A stretch of 64,000 nt of DNA from an uncultured Ilumatobacter sp. (GCA_905182555.1 CAJJBX010000017.1:36430-100429), one strand, 5' to 3'; shown: positions 45,551-54,582, counted from the first letter of the stretch. The notes: generated by a model not told the origin, from the sequence alone. Made by a program: numbers and translations.

Positions 45551-45844
45551 TTGATCTCAATGGACGACCAATCTCGGCCCCTGTCGGCGCTTCCCACTGT
45601 TGGAGTGCGTATCAGCGCATTTGTTGCCATCTGTCTCAGCGGCTTGGCCGGCGGGCTGATCGGGTACTCCTTGATCAGACTGCAGTGCGAAGGAGATTGC
45701 GGTGTGCCGCTCGGCATCGGCATTCTGATCGGCGCTGTTGTGACCGCAGGTGGGATGGCCATTGTGGCAGTGCTCGTCATGCGAGCCCTTGGGGAATGGC
45801 GCGAAGCCGAGGATCGCACGGGCGCCGGACACGCACCCAACTGA
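45551..45844 (+). CDS. Small membrane protein, 97 aa
   Basis: Two hydrophobic helices (VRISAFVAICLSGLAGGLIGYSLI and GIGILIGAVVTAGGMAIVAVLVM) joined by a short loop with two Cys (LQCEGDCGVP). Met4 (45560) is an alternative start. Stop TGA is one base before the inositol monophosphatase ATG, so they are likely co-transcribed. Family not recognised. Confidence 0.7.
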   Translation: MISMDDQSRPLSALPTVGVRISAFVAICLSGLAGGLIGYSLIRLQCEGDCGVPLGIGILIGAVVTAGGMAIVAVLVMRALGEWREAEDRTGAGHAPN

Positions 45845-45845
45845 C

Positions 45846-46637
45846 ATGGCCCATTCTGCCGCAGACCTCCGTTTCCTCGCCGAGCAACTGGCCCGAACCG
45901 CTGGGGCCATGGCTCTCGCCGGCAGGCGCAGCCTGCCGGTCGGTCAACCGCCGGCGCACGACACGAAGTCGAGCGAGAAGTACTCCACCGAGGAGACGCC
46001 GTTGCACGGCCTCGTTTGCAACGCTGGCGTCGGCTTCGGCCAGACGATGCAATCGTTGGCGAGGAAGGGGCCAACGACTCTGGCACATCGGGTATCGAGT
46101 GGCACATCGACCCGATCGACGGCACGACCAACTTCGTCCAGTCGTTGCCACTCGTGGGCATCAGTTGCGGCGGTCGACGCGCACGGTTCGCTGGCAGGCG
46201 CGGTGTACGCACCGGTCACCGACGAGATGTTCTCTGCCGAGCGAGGTGGTGGTGCCACACGCAACGGCCTCCAGATCAAGGCAAGTGCCGCCACGGACAT
46301 CGCCCTGTCGATGGTCGGCACGGGGTTCAGCTACCTCCCAGACCGGCGGTTGCCGCAGGCTCGCCGTATCCGTGAACTCCTTCCCCAGGTCCGCGACATC
46401 CGCCGGTACGGCTCGGCCGCCATCGACCTTGCTTACGTCGCGTGCGGCCGACTTGACGCCTACTTCGAGGAACACCTCAATTCGTGGGACATGGCAGCCG
46501 GCCTACTGATCGCCACCGAGGCGGGCGCCATCACATCAGACCTCCACGGCGCAACGCCCGACGAGGGTGGCGTTCTCGCCGCTGCACCCGGCATCCACGA
46601 GTCGCTGCTGGGCGCCATTCAGGACGCTTCGAGCTGA
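45846..46637 (+). CDS. Inositol monophosphatase family protein, corrupted
   Basis: ATG 45846 (MAHSAADLRFLAEQLARTAGAMAL, then HDTKSS). From about 45974 to 46030 the expected T-D-x-V-T-x-x-D segment is replaced by EKYSTEETPLHGLVCNAGVG, which looks like a short-chain dehydrogenase N-A-G motif. The phosphatase then continues in another frame (RRLRPDDAIVGEEG, WHIDPIDGTTNFVQSLPLVGIS with the metal-binding DPIDGT) and returns to the first frame near 46165 (VDAHGSLAGAVYAPVTDE ... YGSAAIDLAYVACGRLDAYFEE, NSWDMAAGLLIATEAG). Substrate could be inositol-1-phosphate, histidinol phosphate or fructose bisphosphate. Confidence 0.87.
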   Translation: MAHSAADLRFLAEQLARTAGAMALAGRRSLPVGQPPAHDTKSSEKYSTEETPLHGLVCNAGVGFGQTMQSLARKGPTTLAHRVSSGTSTRSTARPTSSSRCHSWASVAAVDAHGSLAGAVYAPVTDEMFSAERGGGATRNGLQIKASAATDIALSMVGTGFSYLPDRRLPQARRIRELLPQVRDIRRYGSAAIDLAYVACGRLDAYFEEHLNSWDMAAGLLIATEAGAITSDLHGATPDEGGVLAAAPGIHESLLGAIQDASS

Positions 46638-46667
46638 CCGTTCAGCAGTTTCTCATTAATTTTTTTG
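46633..46667 (+). terminator. Weak hairpin plus T run after inositol monophosphatase
   Basis: GCTGA-CCGT-TCAGC (46633-46646) followed, 12 bases on, by a run of seven T (46661-46667). It lies between that gene's stop and mtrA. The stem is short. Confidence 0.35.
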
Positions 46668-46722
46668 TCTCTGTCTGCGACCATGCTCGTCACGCAGGGG
46701 TGATTTGGGGCATCATAGAGAC

Positions 46723-47403
46723 GTGGGAACACGCATCTTGGCCGTCGAAGACGACGAACGCATTCGATCGGCCGTCAAACTCGCGCTCGAAGATGAGGGC
46801 TGGACCGTTGACGAAGCCGAAAGCGGTGAAGAGGCGATCGACAAGTTCAATCGTTCGAAACCCGACGTCGTCCTGATCGACATCATGCTTCCAGGCATTG
46901 ACGGGTTCGAGCTGTGTAGAACTCTTCGCCGCACCAGCGACGTTCCTGTCGTCATGGTCACTGCACGCAACGACACACACGATGTGGTCGCCGGGCTCGA
47001 AGCCGGTGCCGACGACTACCTCACGAAACCCTTCGCTCCAAAGGAACTGTCGGCTCGTATCCGCGCACTCCTTCGTCGCATCCGCCCGAGCGCCCCTGGC
47101 CATGCTCGGCTCGTGTTCGGCGAGCTTGAACTCATTCCCGACGAGGGCAAGGTGCTTCGAAGCGGCGAAGAAGTACACCTCACCAAGACTGAGTTCCGCC
47201 TTCTCTGTGAGCTCGCCGAGAGCCCTGGCAAGGTCCTCAGCCGTGAAGCGCTGCTTGACAAGGTGTGGGGCTACGACTACTTCGGTGATGGCCGCTTGGT
47301 CGACGTACACATCCGGAGACTCCGCACAAAGATCGAGGCCGACCCCGCCAATCCACGCCACGTCGTCACCGTCCGCGGGCTCGGCTACCGGCTCCAAACG
47401 TGA
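46723..47403 (+). CDS. mtrA: Response regulator, OmpR family (MtrA-like)
   Basis: I place the start at the GTG 46723 (VGTRILAVEDDERIR); a TTG at 46705 is less likely. Receiver domain: acidic pair D10-D11, phospho-acceptor D53 (LIDIMLPGIDG), signalling T in VMVTAR and K in DDYLTKPF. C-terminal winged helix: LTKTEFRLLCELAESPGKVLSREALL and DVHIRRLRTKIE. The adjoining kinase (4-base overlap) and GerMN lipoprotein match the mtrA-mtrB-lpqB set, which in actinobacteria controls cell-wall and division genes. Confidence 0.92.
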   Translation: MGTRILAVEDDERIRSAVKLALEDEGWTVDEAESGEEAIDKFNRSKPDVVLIDIMLPGIDGFELCRTLRRTSDVPVVMVTARNDTHDVVAGLEAGADDYLTKPFAPKELSARIRALLRRIRPSAPGHARLVFGELELIPDEGKVLRSGEEVHLTKTEFRLLCELAESPGKVLSREALLDKVWGYDYFGDGRLVDVHIRRLRTKIEADPANPRHVVTVRGLGYRLQT

Positions 47404-48842
47404 GCGAAGGCGGCTGGTTCCGTCGCCTGCTCCATCGGTCCCGGCCTGCCGCGCTCGGCCTACGCCGACGCATCCTGCTCACGATCACCCTCGGCGCCAT
47501 CGCGTTGTCTCTCTTTCTGGCTGTCACCACCTATGGGTTGACCCAGAACAACCTGGTCCGTCAAGCCGAAGACGCCGCCGTGACGACCTCCTTGCGAAAT
47601 GCGCAAGGAGTATTCCGTGATCTGCGGTCGAAACCGTCCACCGCTCAGCCCGCGGTGGAATCGCTGACCAACATCGGTGTCACCCGCTACCTGATTCGGT
47701 ATCAGGAAGAGTGGATTGGCGGTGTCACTCCGTACGTCGACGCAAACCTGCCTGAGCAGATCGTCGATCGGGTGGTCGATCGTGGCATTCCGTCCCGCCA
47801 GATCGTCGACATCAACGGCGAACTGAACGTCCTTGTCGGCTGGGATATTCCCGGCGTCGGTTCGTACTTCCAGTTCAGCACCCTCGAAGAGCAAGAATCG
47901 ACACTCGACAGTGTCCGAATCGCACTGTTCTTTGCATCGCTGATCTCGACGGGGCTCGGAGTCTTGCTGGGTGTTTTCTCCGCGCGTCGCGCCGTTCGGC
48001 CGCTGTCGACCGCGGCCCAGGCCGCATCGGCAATTGCTGGCGGCCGGCTCGACACGCGTCTCGAAAGCACGCAGGACCCAGACCTGGGTGTACTGACCGA
48101 CTCGTTCAACGACATGGCTGAGGCCCTGCAGCTCCGTGTGGAACGCGATGCGCGGTTCGCGTCCGACGTCAGCCACGAGCTGCGATCACCGTTGATGACG
48201 CTCTCGGCGTCGGTCGAAGTGATGGAGGCTCGCCGTGACGACCTCCCCGAACGTGCCCAATCAGCGCTCGACCTGTTGTCGAGCGACGTTGTTCGATTTC
48301 AAGGTCTGGTCGAAGACCTCCTCGAAATCTCGCGATTCGACGCTGGTGCGATCCGGCTCCACATGGAAGAGTTGCTCGCCGCAGAGTTTGTCCGCCAGGC
48401 CGTCGCTGTCAGTGCCGCACCGAAGCTCCACCTCGAAGTGTCCGAGCGCTCAGAGATGGCGCTTATTCGCGGCGACAAGCGCCGTCTTGCCCGCGTCGTG
48501 GCAAACCTCATTGACAACGCTCTTGCGTACGGCGGTGGCGAACCGCACATCGTCATCAGCGTCGTCGAGCCCGACGACGAACCAATGGCCCACATCACGC
48601 TTGCGGTCATCGACGACGGTCCCGGCGTGCCCGTCGAGGAGCGCGACTTGATCTTCGAACGATTCGCCCGAGGAGGCGGCGCCGGCCGCCGGACAGGTAG
48701 CGAGGGCGCAGGTCTGGGTCTGTCGCTCGTCGACGAGCATCTCAAGATGCACGGCGCTCGGGTCTGGGTCGAAGATCGACTCGACGGCAAGTCGGGTGCT
48801 CGATTCGTGATCGAACTGATGGCATCGGAGCTGACGGACTGA
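47400..48842 (+). CDS. mtrB: Sensor histidine kinase (MtrB-like)
   Basis: 480 aa, GTG start overlapping mtrA by four bases. Two membrane helices (about 25-45 and 180-200) enclose an extracytoplasmic sensor domain; then HAMP (RRAVRPLSTAAQAASAIAGG), HisKA with H259 in SDVSHELRSPL and an HATPase domain with N box (NLIDNALAYGG), G1 (DDGPGVP), F box (FERFARGG) and G2 (GAGLGLSL). All catalytic motifs are intact. Predicted to phosphorylate the upstream regulator at D53. Confidence 0.94.
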   Translation: MSEGGWFRRLLHRSRPAALGLRRRILLTITLGAIALSLFLAVTTYGLTQNNLVRQAEDAAVTTSLRNAQGVFRDLRSKPSTAQPAVESLTNIGVTRYLIRYQEEWIGGVTPYVDANLPEQIVDRVVDRGIPSRQIVDINGELNVLVGWDIPGVGSYFQFSTLEEQESTLDSVRIALFFASLISTGLGVLLGVFSARRAVRPLSTAAQAASAIAGGRLDTRLESTQDPDLGVLTDSFNDMAEALQLRVERDARFASDVSHELRSPLMTLSASVEVMEARRDDLPERAQSALDLLSSDVVRFQGLVEDLLEISRFDAGAIRLHMEELLAAEFVRQAVAVSAAPKLHLEVSERSEMALIRGDKRRLARVVANLIDNALAYGGGEPHIVISVVEPDDEPMAHITLAVIDDGPGVPVEERDLIFERFARGGGAGRRTGSEGAGLGLSLVDEHLKMHGARVWVEDRLDGKSGARFVIELMASELTD

Positions 48843-49438
48843 TGATTACTCGACGCATTCTTTCAGCGCTCTTGGCGGGCGCACTCATGGCGAGCTGCTC
48901 AATTTCCGAAGATGCCGCGCCGGTCGAGATACCGCAGGACCAGCGCCGGCAGTTCGGAGCCCAACCGACCGGCGATGCCGCGGCTGGCAACAACCGAGTG
49001 TTCCTTGTGAACAGTGCAATCGATGGCCGGTTGCGCTCAGTCCTGCGTGCCGGGTCCAGCGACGCCGCCGGGATCTTTACGTCGCTGTTTGCCGGGCCGA
49101 ACGAGGCCGAGGCCGACAGCGGGCTCAGCACGTTCCTGCCCGAGGGCATCGAGCTGAACAATGCACGCATCCGCGTTCGATCCCTCACCCTCGATGTCAA
49201 TGACGTGTTCGACGAACTCACGGCTGTGGCATTACGTACTGCTGTCGCCCAGATCGTTGCGACTGCCAGCGAAATCGACGGCATCGAACAAGTCCGAATT
49301 CAGATCGACGGTGAGAACCAGGTGTGGCCGGTCGGCGACGGTGAGAACACTGATCGACTGCTCACGGTTTATGACTACCCGGGCTTTATCGAGTCGTCGC
49401 AGCCCGCCTACCCCGCCGTCCCGAGCGCCAACAACTAG
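48842..49438 (+). CDS. lpqB: GerMN-domain lipoprotein (LpqB-like)
   Basis: 198 aa. Signal peptide ends in a lipobox (ALMASC, Cys at about 19), so it is a membrane-anchored lipoprotein. A GerMN-like fold follows (RVFLVNSAIDGRLRSVLR, LPEGIELNNARIRVRSLTL, and TAVAQIVATASEIDGIEQVRIQIDG). LpqB of other actinobacteria is longer and carries a beta-propeller as well; this one has only the GerMN part. It binds or modulates the MtrB sensor in relatives. Its ATG shares a base with the mtrB stop. Confidence 0.82.
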   Translation: MITRRILSALLAGALMASCSISEDAAPVEIPQDQRRQFGAQPTGDAAAGNNRVFLVNSAIDGRLRSVLRAGSSDAAGIFTSLFAGPNEAEADSGLSTFLPEGIELNNARIRVRSLTLDVNDVFDELTAVALRTAVAQIVATASEIDGIEQVRIQIDGENQVWPVGDGENTDRLLTVYDYPGFIESSQPAYPAVPSANN

Positions 49439-49442
49439 CTGT

Positions 49443-49463
49443 ACCGGTCACAGCGTGACCGGT
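49443..49463. terminator. Bidirectional hairpin between lpqB-like and pfkA genes
   Basis: ACCGGTCAC-AGC-GTGACCGGT, a perfect 9-base stem with a 3-base loop, exactly between two convergent genes (stops at 49438 and 49479). A short T run follows on the plus strand. Confidence 0.7.
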
Positions 49464-49478
49464 TTGCGGCGGAGCGGA

Positions 49479-50513
49479 TCACGCGAAGAAGTGTTTGGCG
49501 ACACCTTCGTAGAGGTCCATGTCGACGGTGCGTGTCTTACCGACTGCAACGGTGAGGTCTTCCTGAACGATCTTCTCGCCGCGCAGCACTGCCATTTTGC
49601 CCCACGCATGCTCGTGAACCAGATCGATTGCTGCAACGCCGAAGCGAGTCGAAAGCACACGGTCGAAGGCAGTCGGCGTGCCTCCGCGTTGCACGTGGCC
49701 AAGCTGGACGACGCGGGTTTCGAAGCCGGTTCGATCGCCGATGGCCATAGCGATCTGCGTAGCAACCCCACCGAGCACGACGTGTCCGAATCGGTCGAGG
49801 ACCTTCTCTTCCATTTCAAGAGATCCGGGCACAGGCGAAGCCCCCTCGGCGACGACAACGATCGAGGCAAACCGGCCGCGGTCGTGGCGTCGCGTCAAGC
49901 GGTCGCAGAGCTCATCGATATCGAACGGAATCTCGGGGATAAGCACCGCCGTTGCTCCGCCGGCAATGCCAGCCGAGGTAGCAATCCAGCCGGTGTGGCG
50001 GCCCATGACTTCGACGACCATCACACGATCGTGACTCTCAGCAGTGGTGTGTAGCCGATCAATGGCATCAGTCGCGATCTGGACCGCCGTGTTAAACCCA
50101 AATGTCACGTCGGTTCCAAACACGTCGTTGTCGATGGTCTTGGGAACACCGACGACCGGGATGCCATGTTCGGCGTGGAGTCGACAGGCAACACTCAGGC
50201 TGCCGTTGCCACCGATCACGATTAACCCTTCGAGCCCAAGGTCGCTCATACTCCGCTTGACGCGATCGACGCCGTCAACAGTGTCGAACGGGCTCCCTCG
50301 GCGTGTGCCGAGCACGGTGCCGCCACGGGGCAGCATGCCCCGCATCGTTTCAACCGACAGCGGCATCGTGTGTCGATCCATCACGCCGTCCCAGGCATCG
50401 ATGAACCCGACGAGTTCATCGCCATAGTGACGTTCGCCCTTGCGAACCACAGCCCGGATCACCGCGTTGAGACCCGGGCAATCGCCTCCCCCGGTCAAGA
50501 TCCCCACACGCAC
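49479..50513 (-). CDS. pfkA: 6-phosphofructokinase, group III type
   Basis: Phosphorylates fructose-6-phosphate in glycolysis. Start placed at GTG 50513 (VRVGILTGGGDCPGLNAVIR); the frame extends to 50552. Substrate motifs PKTIDNDVFGTDVTFGFNTA and MGRHTGWIA are intact. The phosphoryl-donor loop reads GGNGSLSVA: Gly follows the third position as in ATP-dependent enzymes (PPi-dependent ones have Asp), while the Asp/Glu before it is Asn. The Lys in PKTIDND is typical of the actinobacterial group whose donor cannot be told from one residue. 344 aa. Confidence 0.93.
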   Translation of the reverse strand: MRVGILTGGGDCPGLNAVIRAVVRKGERHYGDELVGFIDAWDGVMDRHTMPLSVETMRGMLPRGGTVLGTRRGSPFDTVDGVDRVKRSMSDLGLEGLIVIGGNGSLSVACRLHAEHGIPVVGVPKTIDNDVFGTDVTFGFNTAVQIATDAIDRLHTTAESHDRVMVVEVMGRHTGWIATSAGIAGGATAVLIPEIPFDIDELCDRLTRRHDRGRFASIVVVAEGASPVPGSLEMEEKVLDRFGHVVLGGVATQIAMAIGDRTGFETRVVQLGHVQRGGTPTAFDRVLSTRFGVAAIDLVHEHAWGKMAVLRGEKIVQEDLTVAVGKTRTVDMDLYEGVAKHFFA

Positions 50514-50612
50514 AGGAGTTGACTGTACGCGACGACGCTCTCCGGAGCACACCGTGTTCGGAAACGATCGAATCGGCGAGGCTCTTCCGGTTCCGGCTGG
50601 TAAGAATGCCGG

Positions 50613-50999
50613 ATGGCTTGGGACAACACTCGATCGGTTCCGTGGAAACGGCTGACGCGCGAGTGGGTGATCTACGCCGCGATCATGTCGGTGGTCTTCC
50701 TGTTCGTCTTCAACGACGGGAACCCGGCCGGCGCAATCGCCGGGGTGCTCGTCAGTGGCCCGATGTACCTTGGCCTCGGCTGGGTATTGGCAAAAATCGG
50801 GTACCAGCGCAAGACGATGAAGGAAATGCGGTCAGCGCAACCATCGGCCGACGACGCAGGCAAGCGGGCCAAGAAGGGCAAGCGCTCCAAGAAGGGCGAC
50901 GAGGATCCCGACGACTCGGTCGGACGTGTCGTTGCGCCGAGCAGTCGCACCGCCGGTGGCGGCAACCGTCCGCAATCGAAGAAACCCCGCCGCCGCTGA
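50613..50999 (+). CDS. Small membrane protein with basic tail, 128 aa
   Basis: Two hydrophobic helices (WVIYAAIMSVVFLFVF and AGAIAGVLVSGPMYLGLGWVLA), then a hydrophilic tail rich in Lys, Asp and Ser ending KKPRRR. ATG 50613 follows a reasonable purine-rich spacer. Codon use is like the neighbours. It lies 40 bases before glpK, so they may be co-transcribed. Family not identified. Confidence 0.7.
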   Translation: MAWDNTRSVPWKRLTREWVIYAAIMSVVFLFVFNDGNPAGAIAGVLVSGPMYLGLGWVLAKIGYQRKTMKEMRSAQPSADDAGKRAKKGKRSKKGDEDPDDSVGRVVAPSSRTAGGGNRPQSKKPRRR

Positions 51000-51039
51000 C
51001 TCCAGTCCGACACTCGATCCGCCGACTACTCTGATCTGC

Positions 51040-52521
51040 GTGACGAGTCAGTGTGTGATTGCCATCGATGCCGGGACAACCGGAGTGCGCAGCCGGGCGG
51101 TGTTCACCGACAACTCCCCCACGGTTGCGTCGTACCGTGAGTTCACCCAGCACTACCCGCAGCCGGGCTGGGTTGAACACGACGCCAACGAGATCTGGGC
51201 TGCCGTTGTCGAGACGCTCAACGAGGTCATCGACGAGGTCGGTCGGGATCGTGTTGCCGCGATCGGCATCACCAACCAGCGCGAAACCGTGCTGGCGTGG
51301 GATCGCACCACCGGCACAACCTTTGGCACCGCCATTGTCTGGCAAGACCGGCGTACCGCGAACCGCTGTGACGAACTGACAGCGCAAGGCCGGCTCGACA
51401 TGGTTCGCGAACGAACCGGTCTTGTGCTCGACCCCTACTTTTCGGGAACCAAGTTCGAGTGGCTACTCCAGAATCGCGACATCCCGGTCGACGACAAGTT
51501 GGCCCTCGGCACGATCGATTCATGGTTGATCTGGAATTTGACTGCCGGTGCCGTGTTCGCCACAGACGTCACCAATGCGAGCCGAACGATGCTCTGCGAC
51601 ATTCGGACTCGGACGTGGGACCCTGAACTGTGCGAGATGCTGCACGTGCCCATGTCGGCACTTCCAGAGATCGTCGCGTCGAGCGGCCGAGTCGGCCTTA
51701 CGTCAGCAGCGTGCGGCGTTCCCGGCGGCATCCCGGTGAGCGGCGTCGCTGGCGACCAGCAGGCCGCACTGTTCGGTCAGGCTTGCGTTGAGCCCGGCAT
51801 GGCCAAAAACACGTACGGCACAGGTTCGTTCGTGCTCCTCAACGTCGGCGAAACCTGTCCCCCGCCGACGGATGGCATGCTGACCACCGTTGCGTGGACC
51901 CTCGCCGACGGCACCACGCACTATGCACTCGAGGGCGCGATCTTCGTCACCGGCGCCGCGATCCAGTGGCTCCGTGACGGGTTGAACATCATCGATAATG
52001 CCGCCGAGGCTGGCCCGCTCGCCGAATCGATCGACGACACTGGCGGGGTCTACTTCGTTCCGGCCCTCGCCGGCCTCGGATCACCTTGGTGGGATCCGTA
52101 CGCACGCGGCACCATCGTCGGCATCACGCGCGGCACCGGGCGCGCCGAGATCATGCGCGCCACGGTCGAATCGATGGCGTACCAAACACGTGACGTGGTC
52201 GACGCCATGGTTGCCGCGAGTGGAACCGAGCTGAAAGAACTCCGCGTCGACGGCGGCGCCGCGATCATGGATCTGCTCTGTCAGATCCAGTCGGACCAGC
52301 TCGGCGTCGACGTCCTGCGGCCGGTCGACCAAGAGACCACTGCCTTGGGCGCCGCATTCCTTGCGGGCTTAGCCGAGGGCGTTTGGGCGACGCCAGCCGA
52401 GGTGTTGGCGCAATGGTCACTCGATGCTCGATTCACGCCTGCCGATAATCGTGCAGCCTGCGATGTATTGCACAGCCAGTGGTTGCGCGCCGTCGAGCGT
52501 TCAAAAGGCTGGGAGAGCTAG
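51040..52521 (+). CDS. glpK: Glycerol kinase (FGGY family)
   Basis: Makes glycerol-3-phosphate from glycerol and ATP. The start is GTG 51040 (VTSQCVIAIDAGTTGVRSRAVF); the frame is open farther upstream but overlaps the preceding gene. 493 aa. Motifs: IDAGTTGVRS (phosphate loop), GITNQRETVLAWDR, YFSGTKFEWLL, GTIDSWLIWNLT, FGQACVEPGMAKNTYGTGSF and, near the end, ELRVDGGAAIMDLLCQIQSD. No glpF or glpD nearby. Confidence 0.95.
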   Translation: MTSQCVIAIDAGTTGVRSRAVFTDNSPTVASYREFTQHYPQPGWVEHDANEIWAAVVETLNEVIDEVGRDRVAAIGITNQRETVLAWDRTTGTTFGTAIVWQDRRTANRCDELTAQGRLDMVRERTGLVLDPYFSGTKFEWLLQNRDIPVDDKLALGTIDSWLIWNLTAGAVFATDVTNASRTMLCDIRTRTWDPELCEMLHVPMSALPEIVASSGRVGLTSAACGVPGGIPVSGVAGDQQAALFGQACVEPGMAKNTYGTGSFVLLNVGETCPPPTDGMLTTVAWTLADGTTHYALEGAIFVTGAAIQWLRDGLNIIDNAAEAGPLAESIDDTGGVYFVPALAGLGSPWWDPYARGTIVGITRGTGRAEIMRATVESMAYQTRDVVDAMVAASGTELKELRVDGGAAIMDLLCQIQSDQLGVDVLRPVDQETTALGAAFLAGLAEGVWATPAEVLAQWSLDARFTPADNRAACDVLHSQWLRAVERSKGWES

Positions 52522-53135
52522 ATCAGAGCGTCGGCGAGCCGGCCGAGCAGGTTCACCCGGATCCGTTCGCGTTCATGAATCGGCCGGCCGCTGCGGCCGG
52601 CAACCACATTGAGCCCAGCGCCAAGCAGGTGTGCCCAGACCAGGTCACTCGGGGCGGCGTCGTCGACCTCATCGAGGTGCTCGCTGCCCGCCAGGAACGC
52701 GATCAGCCAGGAAAGGTCTGGCGCCTCGCCGAGTTGCATGACCGCCCCATCCACTCCCAGTGCTGCGACCCAGTCGGCTTCAACGATGCGCATCAAGCCA
52801 GTACACAGGACGTCGAGGCGATCTTCCTTCGGACACTCGGCCAATGCGGCACCAACGGCGAGAGCCGCCAGGTTGGGATCTACCCGGTCGATGTCGACGG
52901 GGCGGATATTCTCGACCGACACCCCGTCGACCGCATCGATTTCCGCAGTCAGCAGCGAGGCGAGACCTTCATCGGGCAGAGCAACGGTGAGTTCGTCGAT
53001 GACACGACCTGCTCCCTGTTCGAGAATTTCGATCGCCAGCACATCGCCACGTACCGCGCCGATTCTACTCGCGACCTGACCGAGGGCTCCTGGACGATCG
53101 GGCATCCAGACCCGGACAACGACAACAGTGTTCAC
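52518..53135 (-). CDS. ACT domain-containing protein
   Basis: The GTG at 53135 (VNTVVVVRVWMPDRPGALGQVA) is preferred; the 23 codons upstream look unlike the domain. The N-terminal ACT domain (about 1-75) has the D-R-P-G-A-L-G-x-V ligand loop. The C-terminal ~120 residues (LDVLCTGLMRIVEADWVAALG, SDLVWAHLLGAGLNVVAGR) resemble a degenerate sensor domain and are not identified. Probably an amino-acid-responsive regulator. Convergent with glpK, overlapping by four bases, and 88 bases upstream of the aminotransferase stop. Confidence 0.75.
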   Translation of the reverse strand: MNTVVVVRVWMPDRPGALGQVASRIGAVRGDVLAIEILEQGAGRVIDELTVALPDEGLASLLTAEIDAVDGVSVENIRPVDIDRVDPNLAALAVGAALAECPKEDRLDVLCTGLMRIVEADWVAALGVDGAVMQLGEAPDLSWLIAFLAGSEHLDEVDDAAPSDLVWAHLLGAGLNVVAGRSGRPIHERERIRVNLLGRLADALI

Positions 53136-53223
53136 GGTCAGAATGTATCGATTGGACTGACGAGCTTCGTGACGACCAGGTTGCCGCTTCGTTTCGCGTC
53201 CCATTCCCCTCGAGGCGGGTCTC

Positions 53224-54429
53224 TTAGCCCAGTTTTGGGAGACCGCGCTTGAGGTTGCGGATGGCCTGGTTGATGCGCATTTCGTTCTCGATCAGCGCGA
53301 ACCTGGCGAATCCTTCGCCGCCAGGGCCGAAACCGACACCAGGCGAGAGGGCTACATCAGCTTCCCTCACCACGTGCGAGCAAAACTCGACCGAGCCCAT
53401 CTCGGAATAGGCCTCAGGAATCGGAGCCCACACAAACATCGTGCCACCCGGCTTAGGGATGTCCCAGCCAATGCGCTGCAGGCCCTCGATTAGCGTGTCG
53501 CAGCGCGACTCGTAAACCTCACGGACCTGATCAGGGAATTCAGGGGCCTCGTTGATTGTCACGGTGGCGGCGATTTGGACCGGCTGGAACATGCCGTAGT
53601 CGAGGTAGCTCTTCAGTTTGACGAGTGCTTGGACGACGTCCTTGTTGCCGAGCAGGAAGGCACTGCGCCAACCTGACATCGAGAAGCTTTTCGTCATCGA
53701 GTACAGCTCAACGGCGCATTCCTTGGCGCCTTCGGCCTGCAGGATGCTCGGTGGCTCGTGGCCATCGAAGCCCATGTCGGCGTACGCATTGTCGTGAACA
53801 ACGATCATCTCTTTTTCGCGACAGAAATCGACAACACGCTGCATGAACGGCAGGTCAACCGTCGCGCCCGTCGGGTTGTGCGGGAACGACATCACGAGCA
53901 CACGAGGCTTGGGCCAACCCACATCCCATGCCGTCTGCAGGCTGTCCATGAAGTCATCGGCGAAGTTCTCACGCTGGCTCGGGTTGGCCAAGAACTTCAT
54001 CGGCACCTGACGGAGGTCGGCGCCAGCGAACAGTGGGCCGTACATGTGGATCGGATAGCTCGGGCTCGGCACGATCGCAGCATCACCACGGTCGAGCAGT
54101 ACCCACATCAGGTGGGTGAAACCTTCCTTGGAACCAATCGTGTTGGTGATTTCCAGCTCGGGGTCGAGATCGACGTCCCACTTATTCTTGTAGTAGCCCG
54201 CAATAGCTTCACGAAGCTTCGGGAGGCCACGACTCATGGAGTACCGATGGTTGCGTGGGTTCTGTGCGGCTTCAGCAAGCTTGGCGACTGCGATGTCGGG
54301 CGACGGGATGTCCGGGTTGCCAAAGCCGAGGTCGACGACGTCAGCACCTGCCTGCCGTGCCTCGATCTTCAGTCCATTGATGATGGAAAAGACGTATGGG
54401 GGCAAGTTTTCAATTCGACGAAAGTCCAC
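53224..54429 (-). CDS. Class I/II aminotransferase (AlaC/alanine transaminase type)
   Basis: 401 aa PLP enzyme. Starts MDFRRIENLPPYVFSIINGLK, typical of the AlaC/glutamate-pyruvate transaminase group. Motifs: VDLGFGNPDIPSP, SPSYPIHMYG, SFPHNPTGATVD, VHDNAYADMGFDG and the PLP lysine in ELYSMTKSFSMSGWR. The final FALIENEMRINQAIRNL contains the carboxylate-binding Arg region. Likely interconverts alanine and pyruvate with glutamate. Its mRNA may be separate from glk because a hairpin lies between. Confidence 0.92.
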   Translation of the reverse strand: MDFRRIENLPPYVFSIINGLKIEARQAGADVVDLGFGNPDIPSPDIAVAKLAEAAQNPRNHRYSMSRGLPKLREAIAGYYKNKWDVDLDPELEITNTIGSKEGFTHLMWVLLDRGDAAIVPSPSYPIHMYGPLFAGADLRQVPMKFLANPSQRENFADDFMDSLQTAWDVGWPKPRVLVMSFPHNPTGATVDLPFMQRVVDFCREKEMIVVHDNAYADMGFDGHEPPSILQAEGAKECAVELYSMTKSFSMSGWRSAFLLGNKDVVQALVKLKSYLDYGMFQPVQIAATVTINEAPEFPDQVREVYESRCDTLIEGLQRIGWDIPKPGGTMFVWAPIPEAYSEMGSVEFCSHVVREADVALSPGVGFGPGGEGFARFALIENEMRINQAIRNLKRGLPKLG

Positions 54430-54502
54430 GCCGCCAACGTACTGACCCTGGGAGCGAAACAGCGGTTCGGTTTCGGTCTCACTTCACTCACCTGAGCGCG
54501 CT

Positions 54503-54533
54503 TTCGAGTGCTCACGGCCGTTCAGCACTCGAA
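54503..54533 (-). terminator. Hairpin downstream of the glucokinase gene
   Basis: TTCGAGTGCT (54503-54512) pairs with AGCACTCGAA (54524-54533), ten perfect base pairs with an 11-base loop, 49 bases past the glk stop and 73 bases before the aminotransferase start on the minus strand. Confidence 0.6.
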
Positions 54534-54582
54534 TTGAGGATTGGAAGTCCCCTACCAGCAGGCGGGCACAGGAAACAACGGC

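Noticed and set aside
45397..46509. Long plus-strand frame across the decarboxylase end, small membrane gene and phosphatase
   Set aside because: It is Arg/Ser-rich, has no domain, and runs in a different frame over genes with clear family motifs, so it is a GC-driven shadow.
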